Shown here piece by piece: positions 44,317 through 53,427 of a stretch of DNA of 64,000 nt. A program made the position numbers and the translations under genes. Source of the DNA: Rhizobium deserti (GTDB lineage: Bacteria; Pseudomonadota; Alphaproteobacteria; Rhizobiales; Rhizobiaceae). The notes under the pieces are model-generated. The model was not told where the DNA came from. It worked only from the letters and a program-made list of their open reading frames with translations, and did not search any database. Position 1 is the first letter of the stretch; every line of letters starts with the position of its first letter. The stretch lies in assembly GCF_004358025.1 (NCBI RefSeq), contig NZ_SMTL01000001.1:372001-436000 (forward strand), read 5' to 3'.

Positions 44317-46317
44317 TCATCGCTGTCGCTCCTTGCGGCTGAGCAACCAGAGAAGATAAGGCCCGCCAATGAGAGCTGCAAAAAGCCCGACCGGCACCTG
44401 ATAGGGGTAGATGATCACGCGGGACAGCCAGTCTGCGCCGATCAGGATGCTTGCGCCAATGACAATAGCCCCGGCCAATTGATGCTGCGGCCGGTGAAAA
44501 CCGATCAGTCGTGGGAGATGCGGTGCGATCAACCCCGTCAGGCTCAGGGGGCCGACGAGAAACGAGGATATGGCTGTCATCACGGCCGCCAGGACGCACA
44601 GTGTCAGTCGTGATGGCATGACCTGCAGGCCGACGCTTCGGGCAAGGCCCGTTCCCAGCGGCAGGATCGAGAACCAGCGGTGGAAGGCGAACAAGGGAAG
44701 TGCGAGAGCGACAAGCGAAATTAGGCCCGTCCAGGCCTCGAAACTGCCGGCGCGACTGGTCGAACCCGATATCCAGGTCAGCAGGATGAAGGACCGCATG
44801 TCGCCCTGGGCCAGGACCATGCTGATCAGGGCCATGGAGATCGCGCTGACGGCGATGCCTGCGAGCAGAAGCCGCTCGGCGGACAGCTCGGAACGGGCGG
44901 CCACGGCGATCATGAAGAGGAAAGCCAGGAGGGCTCCGATCGTCATGCTCCCCAGCATGGTGAGGGGAGAGATAAAACCGAAGACGAGCAGAGCAACCGT
45001 CAGCCCCGCCCCGCCTCCGGTCGAAACACCCAGAACTTCAGGGCTTGCAAGCGGATTGCCTGTCATTCGCTGCATGATGAAACCGGCAGCCCCCAACAGC
45101 CCTCCGGCGCTTCCGGCGGCGGCGGCTCTCGGCAGCCGGAACGGCAGGAGCTCGGCAAACATTGCACCACGAGCGAGGCTCCAGCCGAAAGGCGTCGGCC
45201 CGATGACAAGCGCGATGGCGATGATCAGCAAAAGGAGGCCGGTCATGCCCGTAAGAAGCGCATTGGGATGAGCGGCGGCCCTTGATGCCGCTTCCGCTCC
45301 GGTCGATGCGATATTAAGGCTGCGCATCTTAGGCAGGAGCATCAGCAAAAGCGGCCCGCCGAGCAGTGCCGTGGCGGCGCCGGTTGGCGCCAGATCGGAA
45401 AAACCCGGACCGAGCAATTGCGTCAGGCAGTCGGTCAGGAAGAGTACCGCGGCACCGGCAATCGGCGCGGTGGCCATGACTTGCCCGGTAGTGCGCGCGC
45501 CGCAGAGCCTGGCAAGACTGGGCGCTGCCAAGCCAAGAAACGCTATGATCCCCACGGTCGCCGTGACCGAAGCGGCAAGCCAGACGGCAACGAGCAGGAT
45601 GACGAACCGCAGCCCGTGGATCGCCAGACCGAGGCTGCGCGCGCTGGAGTCATCCAGCGCCAGTACATTCAGCGGCCGGATGAGAAAGAAGGACAGAAAA
45701 CCGCCCATCACCAGCCGCGGTGCAAGCGAGATCACGCCGTTCCAATCGTGCTGGTTAAGCGCGCCTGCGCCCCAGATACTGATCGACAAGGCGTATTCGC
45801 CGCGGGCGAGGATGAAAGTGACGCTGAGCGATGCCGCGATCATGCTGATGATCATGCCGGAAATAGCGACCGTTACCGGATCGAGACCGCGCCGCCAGCT
45901 CAGCGCCAGAACCAGCAAGACCGCGATCAGGCCGCCGGCAAAAGCAACGAGGTCGCGGGAGAGACCAGCCAGCAGCGGCGAGAAGCTCAAGCCCAGCGTC
46001 AGTGCGAGCTGCGCTCCCGATGCGATACCGAGCGTGGACGCATCGGCGATCGGGTTGCGCAGGACGCGCTGCAGCAAGGCGCCGGCAAGGCCAAGGGAAG
46101 CGCCCGCGACCAAGGCAATCACTGCACGCGGAAGCAGACTGTCCCATAAAATGATGTTGTCGAGAATATCAGCGGTTGCCGGCTCGCCGCTCACATGCGG
46201 ACGCCAGGCGAGAAGAAGGGTAAAAGCCAACACGCATGCGCATGCCAAGGCCGCGACAGGCAGGAAAGCCGCAGGCACGGGCCGCAGGGGTTTTGAAAGG
46301 CTAGCCATTCCACGCAT
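44317..46317 (-). CDS. fhuB: FhuB-type double-length permease for Fe(III)-hydroxamate siderophores
   Basis: A 666-residue inner-membrane protein made of two fused FecCD permease halves (about 1-330 and 345-660), each with about ten helices. The repeated family motifs are RLPRAVIALVAGASLGLAGALLQRVLRNPIADASTLGIASGAQ in the first half and RLPRAAAAGSAGGLLGAAGFIMQRMTGNPLASPEVLGVSTGG in the second. A duplicated single-chain permease is characteristic of FhuB. Its start overlaps fhuD by 17 bases. It works with FhuD and the FhuC ATPase encoded 6 kb away on the other strand. Confidence 0.93.
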   Translation of the reverse strand: MRGMASLSKPLRPVPAAFLPVAALACACVLAFTLLLAWRPHVSGEPATADILDNIILWDSLLPRAVIALVAGASLGLAGALLQRVLRNPIADASTLGIASGAQLALTLGLSFSPLLAGLSRDLVAFAGGLIAVLLVLALSWRRGLDPVTVAISGMIISMIAASLSVTFILARGEYALSISIWGAGALNQHDWNGVISLAPRLVMGGFLSFFLIRPLNVLALDDSSARSLGLAIHGLRFVILLVAVWLAASVTATVGIIAFLGLAAPSLARLCGARTTGQVMATAPIAGAAVLFLTDCLTQLLGPGFSDLAPTGAATALLGGPLLLMLLPKMRSLNIASTGAEAASRAAAHPNALLTGMTGLLLLIIAIALVIGPTPFGWSLARGAMFAELLPFRLPRAAAAGSAGGLLGAAGFIMQRMTGNPLASPEVLGVSTGGGAGLTVALLVFGFISPLTMLGSMTIGALLAFLFMIAVAARSELSAERLLLAGIAVSAISMALISMVLAQGDMRSFILLTWISGSTSRAGSFEAWTGLISLVALALPLFAFHRWFSILPLGTGLARSVGLQVMPSRLTLCVLAAVMTAISSFLVGPLSLTGLIAPHLPRLIGFHRPQHQLAGAIVIGASILIGADWLSRVIIYPYQVPVGLFAALIGGPYLLWLLSRKERQR

Positions 46318-47185
46318 GGGCCAATCCTTCCGTCAGCAGATCGGCGAAGCGACCGGCGGCCGGTAATGCACCATAGGGATTGACGGAACCCAGCGTCAGC
46401 ACCCGGTTTTCGCGGACCGGCGGCAACGCATTCCAGAAGTCGCTTTCCGTCAGTTCCTTTAGCGCGTCCTGCGGATGCGGCGGAATGAGCACGATCCAGG
46501 CATCGGGCATGGATGCCAGCGTTTCAACACCGATCTGAGCCATGGCCGAATAGCTCGTCGCGCCCGTCCAGGCATTGACCAGCCCAAGGCGCGCAAGAAC
46601 CTCCCCGAACATGCTGTCGGCACCGAAGACGCGATAGTGTCGGGCGTCGCCAAGGTTGATGAGCAGGATCGGCCGGCCGTCGCCCTGCCTCAACTCGCCT
46701 CCGTGGCGATGCAATCTTCCGGCGAGGTCGTGGACCAATCGCTCAGCTTCTGGGCGCTCCAGCCGCTCGCCAAGCGCAAGGGTCGCCGTCATGGCAAGAT
46801 CATACGGGCTTTGGCCCGGCTGATAGACGGAATGGCTTTCGACCGGCGCAATCGCGCTCATCAGCGGATCAGCCCATTGGTAGAAATTCGAATTGAAGAT
46901 CACGTCAGGCTTCACGAAATGCAGAAGCTCCAGATTAGGGCTGCCTCGCAGGCCGAGATCCGCCACGGTATCGGGCACGTTGGGCAGAACGGCAACCTGA
47001 CGGAACTGCCGAAGCTCGCTTCCTGCCACCAGATTGGCGCCAATAGCCAGCAATGTCTCCATCAGCGCCCAGTCGAGCGTGGCAACGCGGGGACCGGACC
47101 GTGCCCAGGCGTGGCTGCCGGCGGTCAAGACAGATGCCGCCCCCGTCAGCAGCATTCTGCGCGAGAGCGGAAATGCGCTGCTCAA
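46301..47185 (-). CDS. fhuD: FhuD-type siderophore-binding protein
   Basis: A 294-residue periplasmic binding protein of the helical-backbone iron-siderophore class. The N-terminus PLSRRMLLTGAASVLTAGSHAWA looks like a twin-arginine signal, as in Escherichia FhuD. Mature motifs include VATLDWALMETLLAIGA, LRGSPNLELLHFVKPDVIF and DAWIVLIPPHP. The start is TTG at 47185, supported by CGGAGACG upstream. A terminator separates it from the receptor gene, so it depends on read-through or its own promoter in a 69-base gap. Confidence 0.9.
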   Translation of the reverse strand: MSSAFPLSRRMLLTGAASVLTAGSHAWARSGPRVATLDWALMETLLAIGANLVAGSELRQFRQVAVLPNVPDTVADLGLRGSPNLELLHFVKPDVIFNSNFYQWADPLMSAIAPVESHSVYQPGQSPYDLAMTATLALGERLERPEAERLVHDLAGRLHRHGGELRQGDGRPILLINLGDARHYRVFGADSMFGEVLARLGLVNAWTGATSYSAMAQIGVETLASMPDAWIVLIPPHPQDALKELTESDFWNALPPVRENRVLTLGSVNPYGALPAAGRFADLLTEGLAHAWNG

Positions 47186-47204
47186 GCTTCGTCTCCGGTC
47201 GCAA

Positions 47205-47229
47205 AGGAAGGCTCCGTTGGAGCCTTCCT
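47205..47229 (-). terminator. Terminator between receptor gene and fhuD
   Basis: AGGAAGGCTC (47205-47214), a 5-nt loop and GAGCCTTCCT (47220-47229) form a perfect 10-bp stem; read on the minus strand it runs into TTTGC. It lies 25 bases after the receptor stop. Confidence 0.65.
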
Positions 47230-47254
47230 GCTGAACTTCAACACACCTTTCAAC

Positions 47255-49435
47255 TTACCAGACTTTGCTGAGCTTGAAGATAACGGTGCGCGCGTCGCCG
47301 TAGCCGCAGGTATAGGCCCCCTGGCAGCCTTTAACATAGTCCTTGTCGAACAGGTTGGTAACGTTGATCGAGCCTTCCCAACCCTGCTTCTTGTATCGAA
47401 TGGCGGCATCGACGAGGGTCGCATCGGGCACCGTCAGCGTGTTCAGCCGGTCGGCATAGCTTTCGCCCTGGTAGCGAACGCCGGCGCCGAGGCTGAGGCC
47501 TTCGAGCGCGCCATGGGTGACGCTGTAATCGAGCCAAAGCGAGGCAGTCGTAGCGGGTATCAGGTAAGGCTTCTTGCCGACATAGGATGCGATAATGTCG
47601 TCCTTCACCTCGAGATCCGTATAGGAGAAGGAGGCGAGCATCTTCCAGTTGTCGTCGAGGTTGATCTTGCCTTCCAGTTCGATGCCGCGCGATTCCACCT
47701 CCCCGATCTGCTGGGCAAGGAAGGTCGCCGGGTCGGTCACGACCACATTGCGTCTGTTCAGGTGGAACAGCGAGGCGGTGAAGGTGCCGTCGACGAAGGT
47801 CGGATCGTATTTCAGGCCCACTTCATACTGTTCGCCCTCTTCCGGCGCATTGTTTGGCGTCGCGCTGACGGCCACGGTCGGATTGAAGAAGGTGCCGGCG
47901 CTGGCATAGGGCGTCAGGCCACTGTCGAATTCGTAGGCAAGACCGACGCGTCCACTGGCTGCAGACTTGTCGAAATCGTAGTCGGGCGAGGTCCCGTATG
48001 CCGTCTCGCGATTATCGGTGTCGGTATGCACATAATCGTACCGGCCGTTGAGGGTCACGAGCCAGCCGTCTGCGAAACGTACCTGATCCTGGGCATAAAT
48101 GCCAACTTGCTGCTGGGTGATCAGTTGGTTGCTGTAAGTCGCATTGTCCGGCTGTGGCGCGCCATATTGCGGATCGAGCGGATCGATCGGGGTTGCGGTA
48201 TCGGGCCAGGCGGGAGATGCCTGATTGTTGTCGAGCTGGTAGTATTTATAGTCCAGCCCCAGCAAGACCGTGTGTTCCAGGGGGCCGGTATCGACCTTGC
48301 CCTCTACATGGTTGTCTATCGTGAAGGTGTTGACCTCCGAGCGGCCGGTAAAGCCAATGCGGTCGATCTCAAGATCGGTGTTGTCGACGTCGTAAGCGTA
48401 GGGGGCCTCCTCGAACTTTTTCAGGTGGCCGTAGCGCGCCGCCGACGACACCTTCCATTCGCTGTCGAATTCGTGTTCGAAGTCGTAGCCGACCATTTGC
48501 TGGCTGTACCAGCCACGGTCGATGCCGGGTTCGCCGAGAAAGGCGTCGCGGGGGATCTTGCCGTAAGGCGCATCGACAACGGTGCCGACATAGGGGAAGA
48601 AGCCATTGCCCGTGTGCCGCTGATCGAGAGCGGACACCATGGCCCACAGGTTCAGCTTGGTGCTTTCGTCCGGCGAAACGGTGACCTGCGGCATGAGAAA
48701 GCCGCGGAAATCATTCTGGAAGTCGGAATATCCCTCGCCACCGGCAATCTTGCCGGTCAGCCTGTAGCTCATCGTCTCGTCATGGCCGAGCTGGTCGGAA
48801 ACATCAAAGCCCGTAAAGGCATTGCCGTCGGAGTTTATGCCGATTTCGGTGTAGTAGAAAGGCTCGTCCGTCGGCCGCTTGCGGACTTCGTTGACTATGC
48901 CGCCGGCATTGCCGCCGCCATAAAGAACCGACGCGGGGCCTTTTAGAACCTCGACGCGCTCAAGCATGAATGGGTCGATCTGGAACGCGCCGAAGCCGTA
49001 GCCGTAGAGCTGCATCCCGTCGAGATAAAGGCCCGTCTGCGTTGCATCAAAGCCTCTGATATAAACCCAGTCCGTATCCGGATCGGTCCCGAAGGGTGCT
49101 GCAGTGACACCCGGCGTATACCGCAGCGCTTCGTCAATCTTGTTCACGACGCCACGGTCATCCAGCTCTTCCCGACCAACCACGGAAACGGCTTGAGGGA
49201 TCTCGTTCAGTGGCGTGTCGGTCTTGGAACCCGTCGTCGACTGTTTTGCCACATAGCCTTTGACCGGGCCCGTTCCCTGATCGCCCTGACCTTCGCCCTC
49301 TATAACGATCGGTGCCAGCGTCGAGCCTTCGGCCGCACTTTGCGCCTGCGCGGCCCACGCGGCGCAAATTGCAATAACGGCAACGCCTGCCCCCAGACCT
49401 GCCCGCCATCCCATAAATCTTTGTTGCTTACTCAT
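47255..49435 (-). CDS. TonB-dependent siderophore receptor (FhuA/FoxA type)
   Basis: A 726-residue outer-membrane receptor. The signal peptide ends near AAWAAQAQS; the TonB-box region and plug (about 45-190) follow, with NEIPQAVSVVGREELDDRG, YIRGFDATQTGLYLDGM and VEVLKGPASVLYGGGNAGGIVNEV. The rest is a 22-strand barrel ending in VIFKLSKVW, with a terminal aromatic residue as required for assembly (Trp rather than the common Phe). The FhuB/FhuD/FhuC genes around it point to hydroxamates such as ferrichrome or ferrioxamine. The start at 49435 matches the signal peptide; the frame is open to 49693. A RirA-type operator lies 50 bases upstream. Confidence 0.9.
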   Translation of the reverse strand: MSKQQRFMGWRAGLGAGVAVIAICAAWAAQAQSAAEGSTLAPIVIEGEGQGDQGTGPVKGYVAKQSTTGSKTDTPLNEIPQAVSVVGREELDDRGVVNKIDEALRYTPGVTAAPFGTDPDTDWVYIRGFDATQTGLYLDGMQLYGYGFGAFQIDPFMLERVEVLKGPASVLYGGGNAGGIVNEVRKRPTDEPFYYTEIGINSDGNAFTGFDVSDQLGHDETMSYRLTGKIAGGEGYSDFQNDFRGFLMPQVTVSPDESTKLNLWAMVSALDQRHTGNGFFPYVGTVVDAPYGKIPRDAFLGEPGIDRGWYSQQMVGYDFEHEFDSEWKVSSAARYGHLKKFEEAPYAYDVDNTDLEIDRIGFTGRSEVNTFTIDNHVEGKVDTGPLEHTVLLGLDYKYYQLDNNQASPAWPDTATPIDPLDPQYGAPQPDNATYSNQLITQQQVGIYAQDQVRFADGWLVTLNGRYDYVHTDTDNRETAYGTSPDYDFDKSAASGRVGLAYEFDSGLTPYASAGTFFNPTVAVSATPNNAPEEGEQYEVGLKYDPTFVDGTFTASLFHLNRRNVVVTDPATFLAQQIGEVESRGIELEGKINLDDNWKMLASFSYTDLEVKDDIIASYVGKKPYLIPATTASLWLDYSVTHGALEGLSLGAGVRYQGESYADRLNTLTVPDATLVDAAIRYKKQGWEGSINVTNLFDKDYVKGCQGAYTCGYGDARTVIFKLSKVW

Positions 49436-49484
49436 TAGCTTGCCCCACTCGCGCCGCGATCTCACGCGGCGACCTACAATAAGA

Positions 49485-49499
49485 TGAGTGGTTAACTCA
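49485..49499 (-). promoter_or_regulatory. Iron-responsive operator (RirA type) ahead of the receptor gene
   Basis: TGAGT-N5-ACTCA is a perfect inverted repeat and fits TGA-N9-TCA, the IRO box bound by the rhizobial iron regulator RirA. Its position 50-64 bases before the receptor start is right for repression under iron sufficiency. Confidence 0.55.
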
Positions 49500-49580
49500 A
49501 ATTTAGATTGGCAGCTTGGCCGGTTTTGCGGAATTTGAATAGTTTTGGGCAAAGTTGATGGGAGTGAGCAATTGTCGACA

Positions 49581-50468
49581 CTATTTTGCTTGCTGTGTCT
49601 TTTTCCAACGAGAGGGCGTCGCCCCCACATGCTTCCTGAAGACGCGGCAGAAATGCGCGTGATCGGCAAAACCGGTATCGGCGGCCACGGCAATCAGCGG
49701 CTGCTCCCCGGCCAGCAGCAATTGCTTAGCCTTGGCCAGGCGAGCATTCATCTGCCAATCATGCGGCGCCATGCCCGTGGATGCCTTGAACGAATGGCTG
49801 AAATGGGACTGGGACAGTCCAGTCAAAGCCGCAAGCTCCTGCAGCCGGATGTTGCGCAAGCAATTGCCCTCGATGAAATCCAAGGCACGCTTGAGCTGCC
49901 AAGGGGCGAGTTCGCCGCGCTTGCGGACCGGTGACTTCACCAGCTTCAACACATCGACCAGCAGGGCTAAGGCAAGACTGTCCCCATAAAGATCATGCAG
50001 AGGCTCAAGAGAAGCAATCTCCGAAGCGATCAGTTCCGCCAGCGTCATGACGCGCTGATCGAAAAACAACAACTGTGGATCCTTGAGCCGCTTCGGGTCG
50101 ATCTCTTCCATCAGGCGACGGCTGATGACCTCTGCATCGAAGTGGATATCGAGGTGACGCACATACTGCACCTCCTTGATATCCACCCATAAATCCATCT
50201 CGGCAGGAATATAGGAAATCGGGCTCTGCCGGCTGTCCTGGGCTGTGCCACGATCCTTGGGTGAAAGCTTCACGGCAGGCCGCCCCCGGCCGCGGTGATC
50301 GAGAAGGATGAAGAGACGCGGATCGCGGGCGACATAGCGACCGCCGGCATAGGGCGCGCATTCAACATCCCAAAGATCAGCCGTGATGCCGTTCCAGTAC
50401 CGCCGGCGCATTCCGCCGATAACGGAGAAACCTTCGATCTGGTTGTCCATTCGCGGTTGAAACGTCAT
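49581..50468 (-). CDS. AraC-family regulator of siderophore uptake
   Basis: A 295-residue regulator. The N-terminal 185 residues are a sensing domain of unknown ligand (DPRLFILLDHRGRGRPAVKLS, SYIPAEMDLWVDI). The C-terminal AraC domain has two helix-turn-helix units (IRLQELAALTGLSQSHFSHSFKASTGMAPHDW and PLIAVAADTGFADHAHFCRVFRKHVGATPSRW). AraC proteins beside siderophore receptors usually activate them when the ferric siderophore is present, and the receptor gene lies directly downstream. The start at 50468 lacks a strong ribosome site. Confidence 0.87.
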   Translation of the reverse strand: MTFQPRMDNQIEGFSVIGGMRRRYWNGITADLWDVECAPYAGGRYVARDPRLFILLDHRGRGRPAVKLSPKDRGTAQDSRQSPISYIPAEMDLWVDIKEVQYVRHLDIHFDAEVISRRLMEEIDPKRLKDPQLLFFDQRVMTLAELIASEIASLEPLHDLYGDSLALALLVDVLKLVKSPVRKRGELAPWQLKRALDFIEGNCLRNIRLQELAALTGLSQSHFSHSFKASTGMAPHDWQMNARLAKAKQLLLAGEQPLIAVAADTGFADHAHFCRVFRKHVGATPSRWKKTQQAK

Positions 50469-50541
50469 GGCGAAGTCCTGAGGCCAGCGTAAACTTGCTG
50501 CTTCCTATCAAGTTTGCGCTCCCGCAGCAATCCTGGCAGAA

Positions 50542-52260
50542 TTAGGCAGTCCCAAGCTGGGCGGAATGAAGCTTGTTATAGGCACCGGCACGAGCGACGA
50601 GGTCCTGGTGCGTCCCCTGCTCGGCAATACCGTTGGCGTCTATAACCACGATCCGGTCGGCACCCTGGATGGTGGCGAGACGATGGGCGATGATCAGCGT
50701 CGTTCGGCCCTGCGCCAGTTCAGCCAGCGATCTTTGGATCGCCCGTTCCGTCTCCGTATCCAGCGCTGACGTGGCTTCGTCGAGGATCAGGATCGGCGGG
50801 TTCTTCAAGAACATGCGGGCGATCGCCACGCGCTGCTTCTGGCCGCCCGACAATTTCACCCCACGCTCGCCGATCATCGTATCGAGCCCGTCGGGCAGTC
50901 CGGCAAGCATGTCTTCCAGCCGAGCCCGTCGCGCCGCCTCGACAATGTCCGCTTCGCTGGCCCCGAGCCGTCCATAAGATATATTGTCTCGGATCGTGCC
51001 GCCGAACAGGAATACGTCCTGCTGCACGATGCCGATCTGCTGGCGAAGCGACACGCGCTTCAGGTGGCGGATGTCGATGCCGTCGATGCGAATTGCACCT
51101 TCGTTGATCTCGTAAAAGCGCGGCAAGAGCGAACAGATCGTCGTCTTGCCGGCACCCGAGGGACCGACAAAGGCAATCGTCTCACCTGCGCGGATCGTCA
51201 GGCTGACATTCTGCAGAACCGGCCTTGCCTCGCTATAGCCGAAGGAAACGCTGTCATAGACGATCTCGCCCTTCAGATGATCGACATCGATCGCGTCCGG
51301 CGTGTCGGCAATATCCGGCTCGGTGTCGACGAGTTCCGTGAAGCGACGGAACCCGGCAATCCCCTTGGGATAGGTCTCGATTACCGAATTGATTTTTTCC
51401 ACCGGGCGGAAGAAGACGCCGACCAGCAACAGAAAGCCGATGAACCCACCCGCCGTCAGCTCGCCGGCCAGCACGAAATAGGCGCCGGCAATCATCACGA
51501 TCATCTGGGTCAGCCGCATGCTCATGTAGCTGAGGGAGGTGCTGGCCGCCATGATCTTGTAAGCTTCCAGCTTGACGCGGCGATAGTTCTGATTGTCCTT
51601 CTCGAACTGCGCTCGCTCGTGGTTTTCGTTGGCGAAAGCCTGCACGACGCGCATGCCGCCGACATTCTCCTCAATACGGGTATTGAAGTCCCCCACTCTG
51701 TCGAAAAGACGACGAAAGTTCTGGGTCATCCGGCTACCGTAGCGGCTGGTCACCCAGGCTGTCAGCGGCACGACCAGGGCCGTGACCAGCGCCAGCTGCC
51801 AGTTGACTGAGAACATCAGCAGAAGAGCGCCGGCAAATGTCATCAGCGCGATGAAGAGGTCTTCGGGACCATGATGCGCAACTTCGCCAATCTCTTCCAA
51901 ATCCTTAGTCAGCCGCGCCACCAAATGCCCGGTCTTATGATTGTCGAAATAGCTGAAGGAGAGCTTCTGCAGGTGGCTGAACGCCTGGCGGCGCATGTCG
52001 GTTTCTATGTTGATCCCCAGCATGTGTCCCCAATAGGTGACGACCGCCATAAGGCCGGTATTGACCACGTAAACCACCAGCAGGGCCGCAGACGCCGCCA
52101 GGATCAGAAACCATTCCTGGCTGAGCAGCAGCCGGTCCACGAACAGCTTCACCGCCATAGGAAAGCCGAGTTCCAGCAGGCCCGACAGGACCGCACAGGC
52201 AAAGTCCACGACGAACAGCGTTCTGTAAGGTCGGTAATAGCCAAAGAAACGGGATAGCAT
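50542..52260 (-). CDS. ABC half-transporter (permease fused to ATPase) of the siderophore locus
   Basis: A 572-residue exporter-fold protein with six membrane helices (about 15-300) and an ATPase domain (about 335-570). Walker A is GPSGAGKTTICSLL, the signature is LSGGQKQRVAIARMF, Walker B is ILILDEATSALD, and the H-loop is IAHRLATI. It would act as a dimer. Placed between a siderophore regulator and fhuC, it may move a siderophore or an iron complex: exporter-fold half-transporters of the IrtAB/YbtPQ type import ferric siderophores. Which direction it works here is not decided by sequence. Confidence 0.85.
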   Translation of the reverse strand: MLSRFFGYYRPYRTLFVVDFACAVLSGLLELGFPMAVKLFVDRLLLSQEWFLILAASAALLVVYVVNTGLMAVVTYWGHMLGINIETDMRRQAFSHLQKLSFSYFDNHKTGHLVARLTKDLEEIGEVAHHGPEDLFIALMTFAGALLLMFSVNWQLALVTALVVPLTAWVTSRYGSRMTQNFRRLFDRVGDFNTRIEENVGGMRVVQAFANENHERAQFEKDNQNYRRVKLEAYKIMAASTSLSYMSMRLTQMIVMIAGAYFVLAGELTAGGFIGFLLLVGVFFRPVEKINSVIETYPKGIAGFRRFTELVDTEPDIADTPDAIDVDHLKGEIVYDSVSFGYSEARPVLQNVSLTIRAGETIAFVGPSGAGKTTICSLLPRFYEINEGAIRIDGIDIRHLKRVSLRQQIGIVQQDVFLFGGTIRDNISYGRLGASEADIVEAARRARLEDMLAGLPDGLDTMIGERGVKLSGGQKQRVAIARMFLKNPPILILDEATSALDTETERAIQRSLAELAQGRTTLIIAHRLATIQGADRIVVIDANGIAEQGTHQDLVARAGAYNKLHSAQLGTA

Positions 52261-52312
52261 CTCAAACCTGCGATTTATCGATGAAGAGTGGCGGTTGACC
52301 GGCTAGCGAAAA

Positions 52313-52342
52313 TTGACGAAACATGAGCTCCATCCTCATATT
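52313..52342 (+). promoter_or_regulatory. fhuC promoter with RirA-type operator
   Basis: TTGACG (52313-52318) and CATATT (52337-52342) form a plausible promoter with an 18-base spacer. ATGA-N9-TCAT (52323-52339) lies between them and fits the TGA-N9-TCA iron-responsive operator. fhuC starts 31 bases further on. The same site could serve the divergent half-transporter gene. Confidence 0.55.
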
Positions 52343-52372
52343 CCAAAAAAAGTGCTGGACGGATAGCGCCTA

Positions 52373-53188
52373 ATGCAGACCGGATCAACCGAGCCAGAGC
52401 TCGCCAATGCCTCCCCGCCCATTCTCTCACTGAATGCCGTCAGCTTTGCCCTGGAAGGAAGGACTCTTCTGCATCCGCTGACGCTCGATTTGCCTGAAGG
52501 GAAGTCCATCGCGCTGATCGGCCATAACGGCTCTGGCAAGTCGACGCTCCTCAAGCTGATCGGCCGGCAACAGGCTGCCACAACCGGCAACATCCAGTTC
52601 GCCGGCAAACCATTGCAGGCATGGCCGGCACGGGAATTCGCCCGCCGCTTGGCCTATCTTCCGCAGCGGACCCCGGCGGCACCCGGCATGCTGGTCCGCG
52701 AACTCGTCGCGCTTGGGCGATATCCATGGCACGGCGCACTCGGCAGATTTACCGAAACGGATCAGCAGAAGGTCGATGAAGCGATCGAGCTGACAAAGAT
52801 CGGAGCTTTCACGGAGCGTATGGTGGATACGCTTTCGGGCGGCGAGCGGCAGCGTGTTTGGCTGGCCATGCTGGTCGCCCAGAATGCTGACTGCCTCCTG
52901 CTCGACGAGCCGATCTCGGCGCTCGACATCGGCCATCAGCTCGAAGTGCTTTCGCTGACCCAGGAGCTTTGCCGCCAGAAGGGCATCACGATCATCACCG
53001 TGCTTCACGACGTCAACATGGCCGCGCGCTTCTGTGACGAAATCATCGCCTTGCGTTCCGGCCGATTGATTGCCCACGGCCCCCCGGAGGATGTCATGAC
53101 GCCTGCAGAGCTGCAACGCATCTACGACGTGCAGATGGATGTGGTTCGGCAGCCTTCCAATGGGCGGCTGGTCGCCATGGCGCAGTGA
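52373..53188 (+). CDS. fhuC: FhuC, ATPase for Fe(III)-hydroxamate uptake
   Basis: A 271-residue ABC ATPase of the iron-siderophore/B12 group. Walker A is GHNGSGKST (about 50-58), the Q-loop is in YLPQRTP, the signature is LSGGERQRVWLAML, Walker B is CLLLDEPISALD, and the H-loop is TVLHDVN. It should energise FhuB. Diverges from the half-transporter gene across a 112-base region that contains a RirA-type site. Confidence 0.92.
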   Translation: MQTGSTEPELANASPPILSLNAVSFALEGRTLLHPLTLDLPEGKSIALIGHNGSGKSTLLKLIGRQQAATTGNIQFAGKPLQAWPAREFARRLAYLPQRTPAAPGMLVRELVALGRYPWHGALGRFTETDQQKVDEAIELTKIGAFTERMVDTLSGGERQRVWLAMLVAQNADCLLLDEPISALDIGHQLEVLSLTQELCRQKGITIITVLHDVNMAARFCDEIIALRSGRLIAHGPPEDVMTPAELQRIYDVQMDVVRQPSNGRLVAMAQ

Positions 53189-53427
53189 TCTCGTCTTCTG
53201 CGAAACCCACACACAGGGCGGGCTCCGTGGCGACATCGGTGATCAAGCGGCATGCTCTTGCTTTCTGCCCTCGTCCTGATTTAGGGAGGAGCCATACTGC
53301 CGGGGCCGCGAGGCTCTTGCACGTAAGCGTTAACGTCACTCAACGCGCATGATCAATGGGGCTTTGCCGGTTTGGTCTGCGCGGTTGTGTCCGGCAGGTC
53401 GAGCCTCATCTCCCTGAAAGGACAGTT

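Noticed and set aside
44570..46366. Basic, serine/arginine-rich plus-strand frames
   Set aside because: They lie opposite fhuB, whose duplicated permease motifs are unambiguous.
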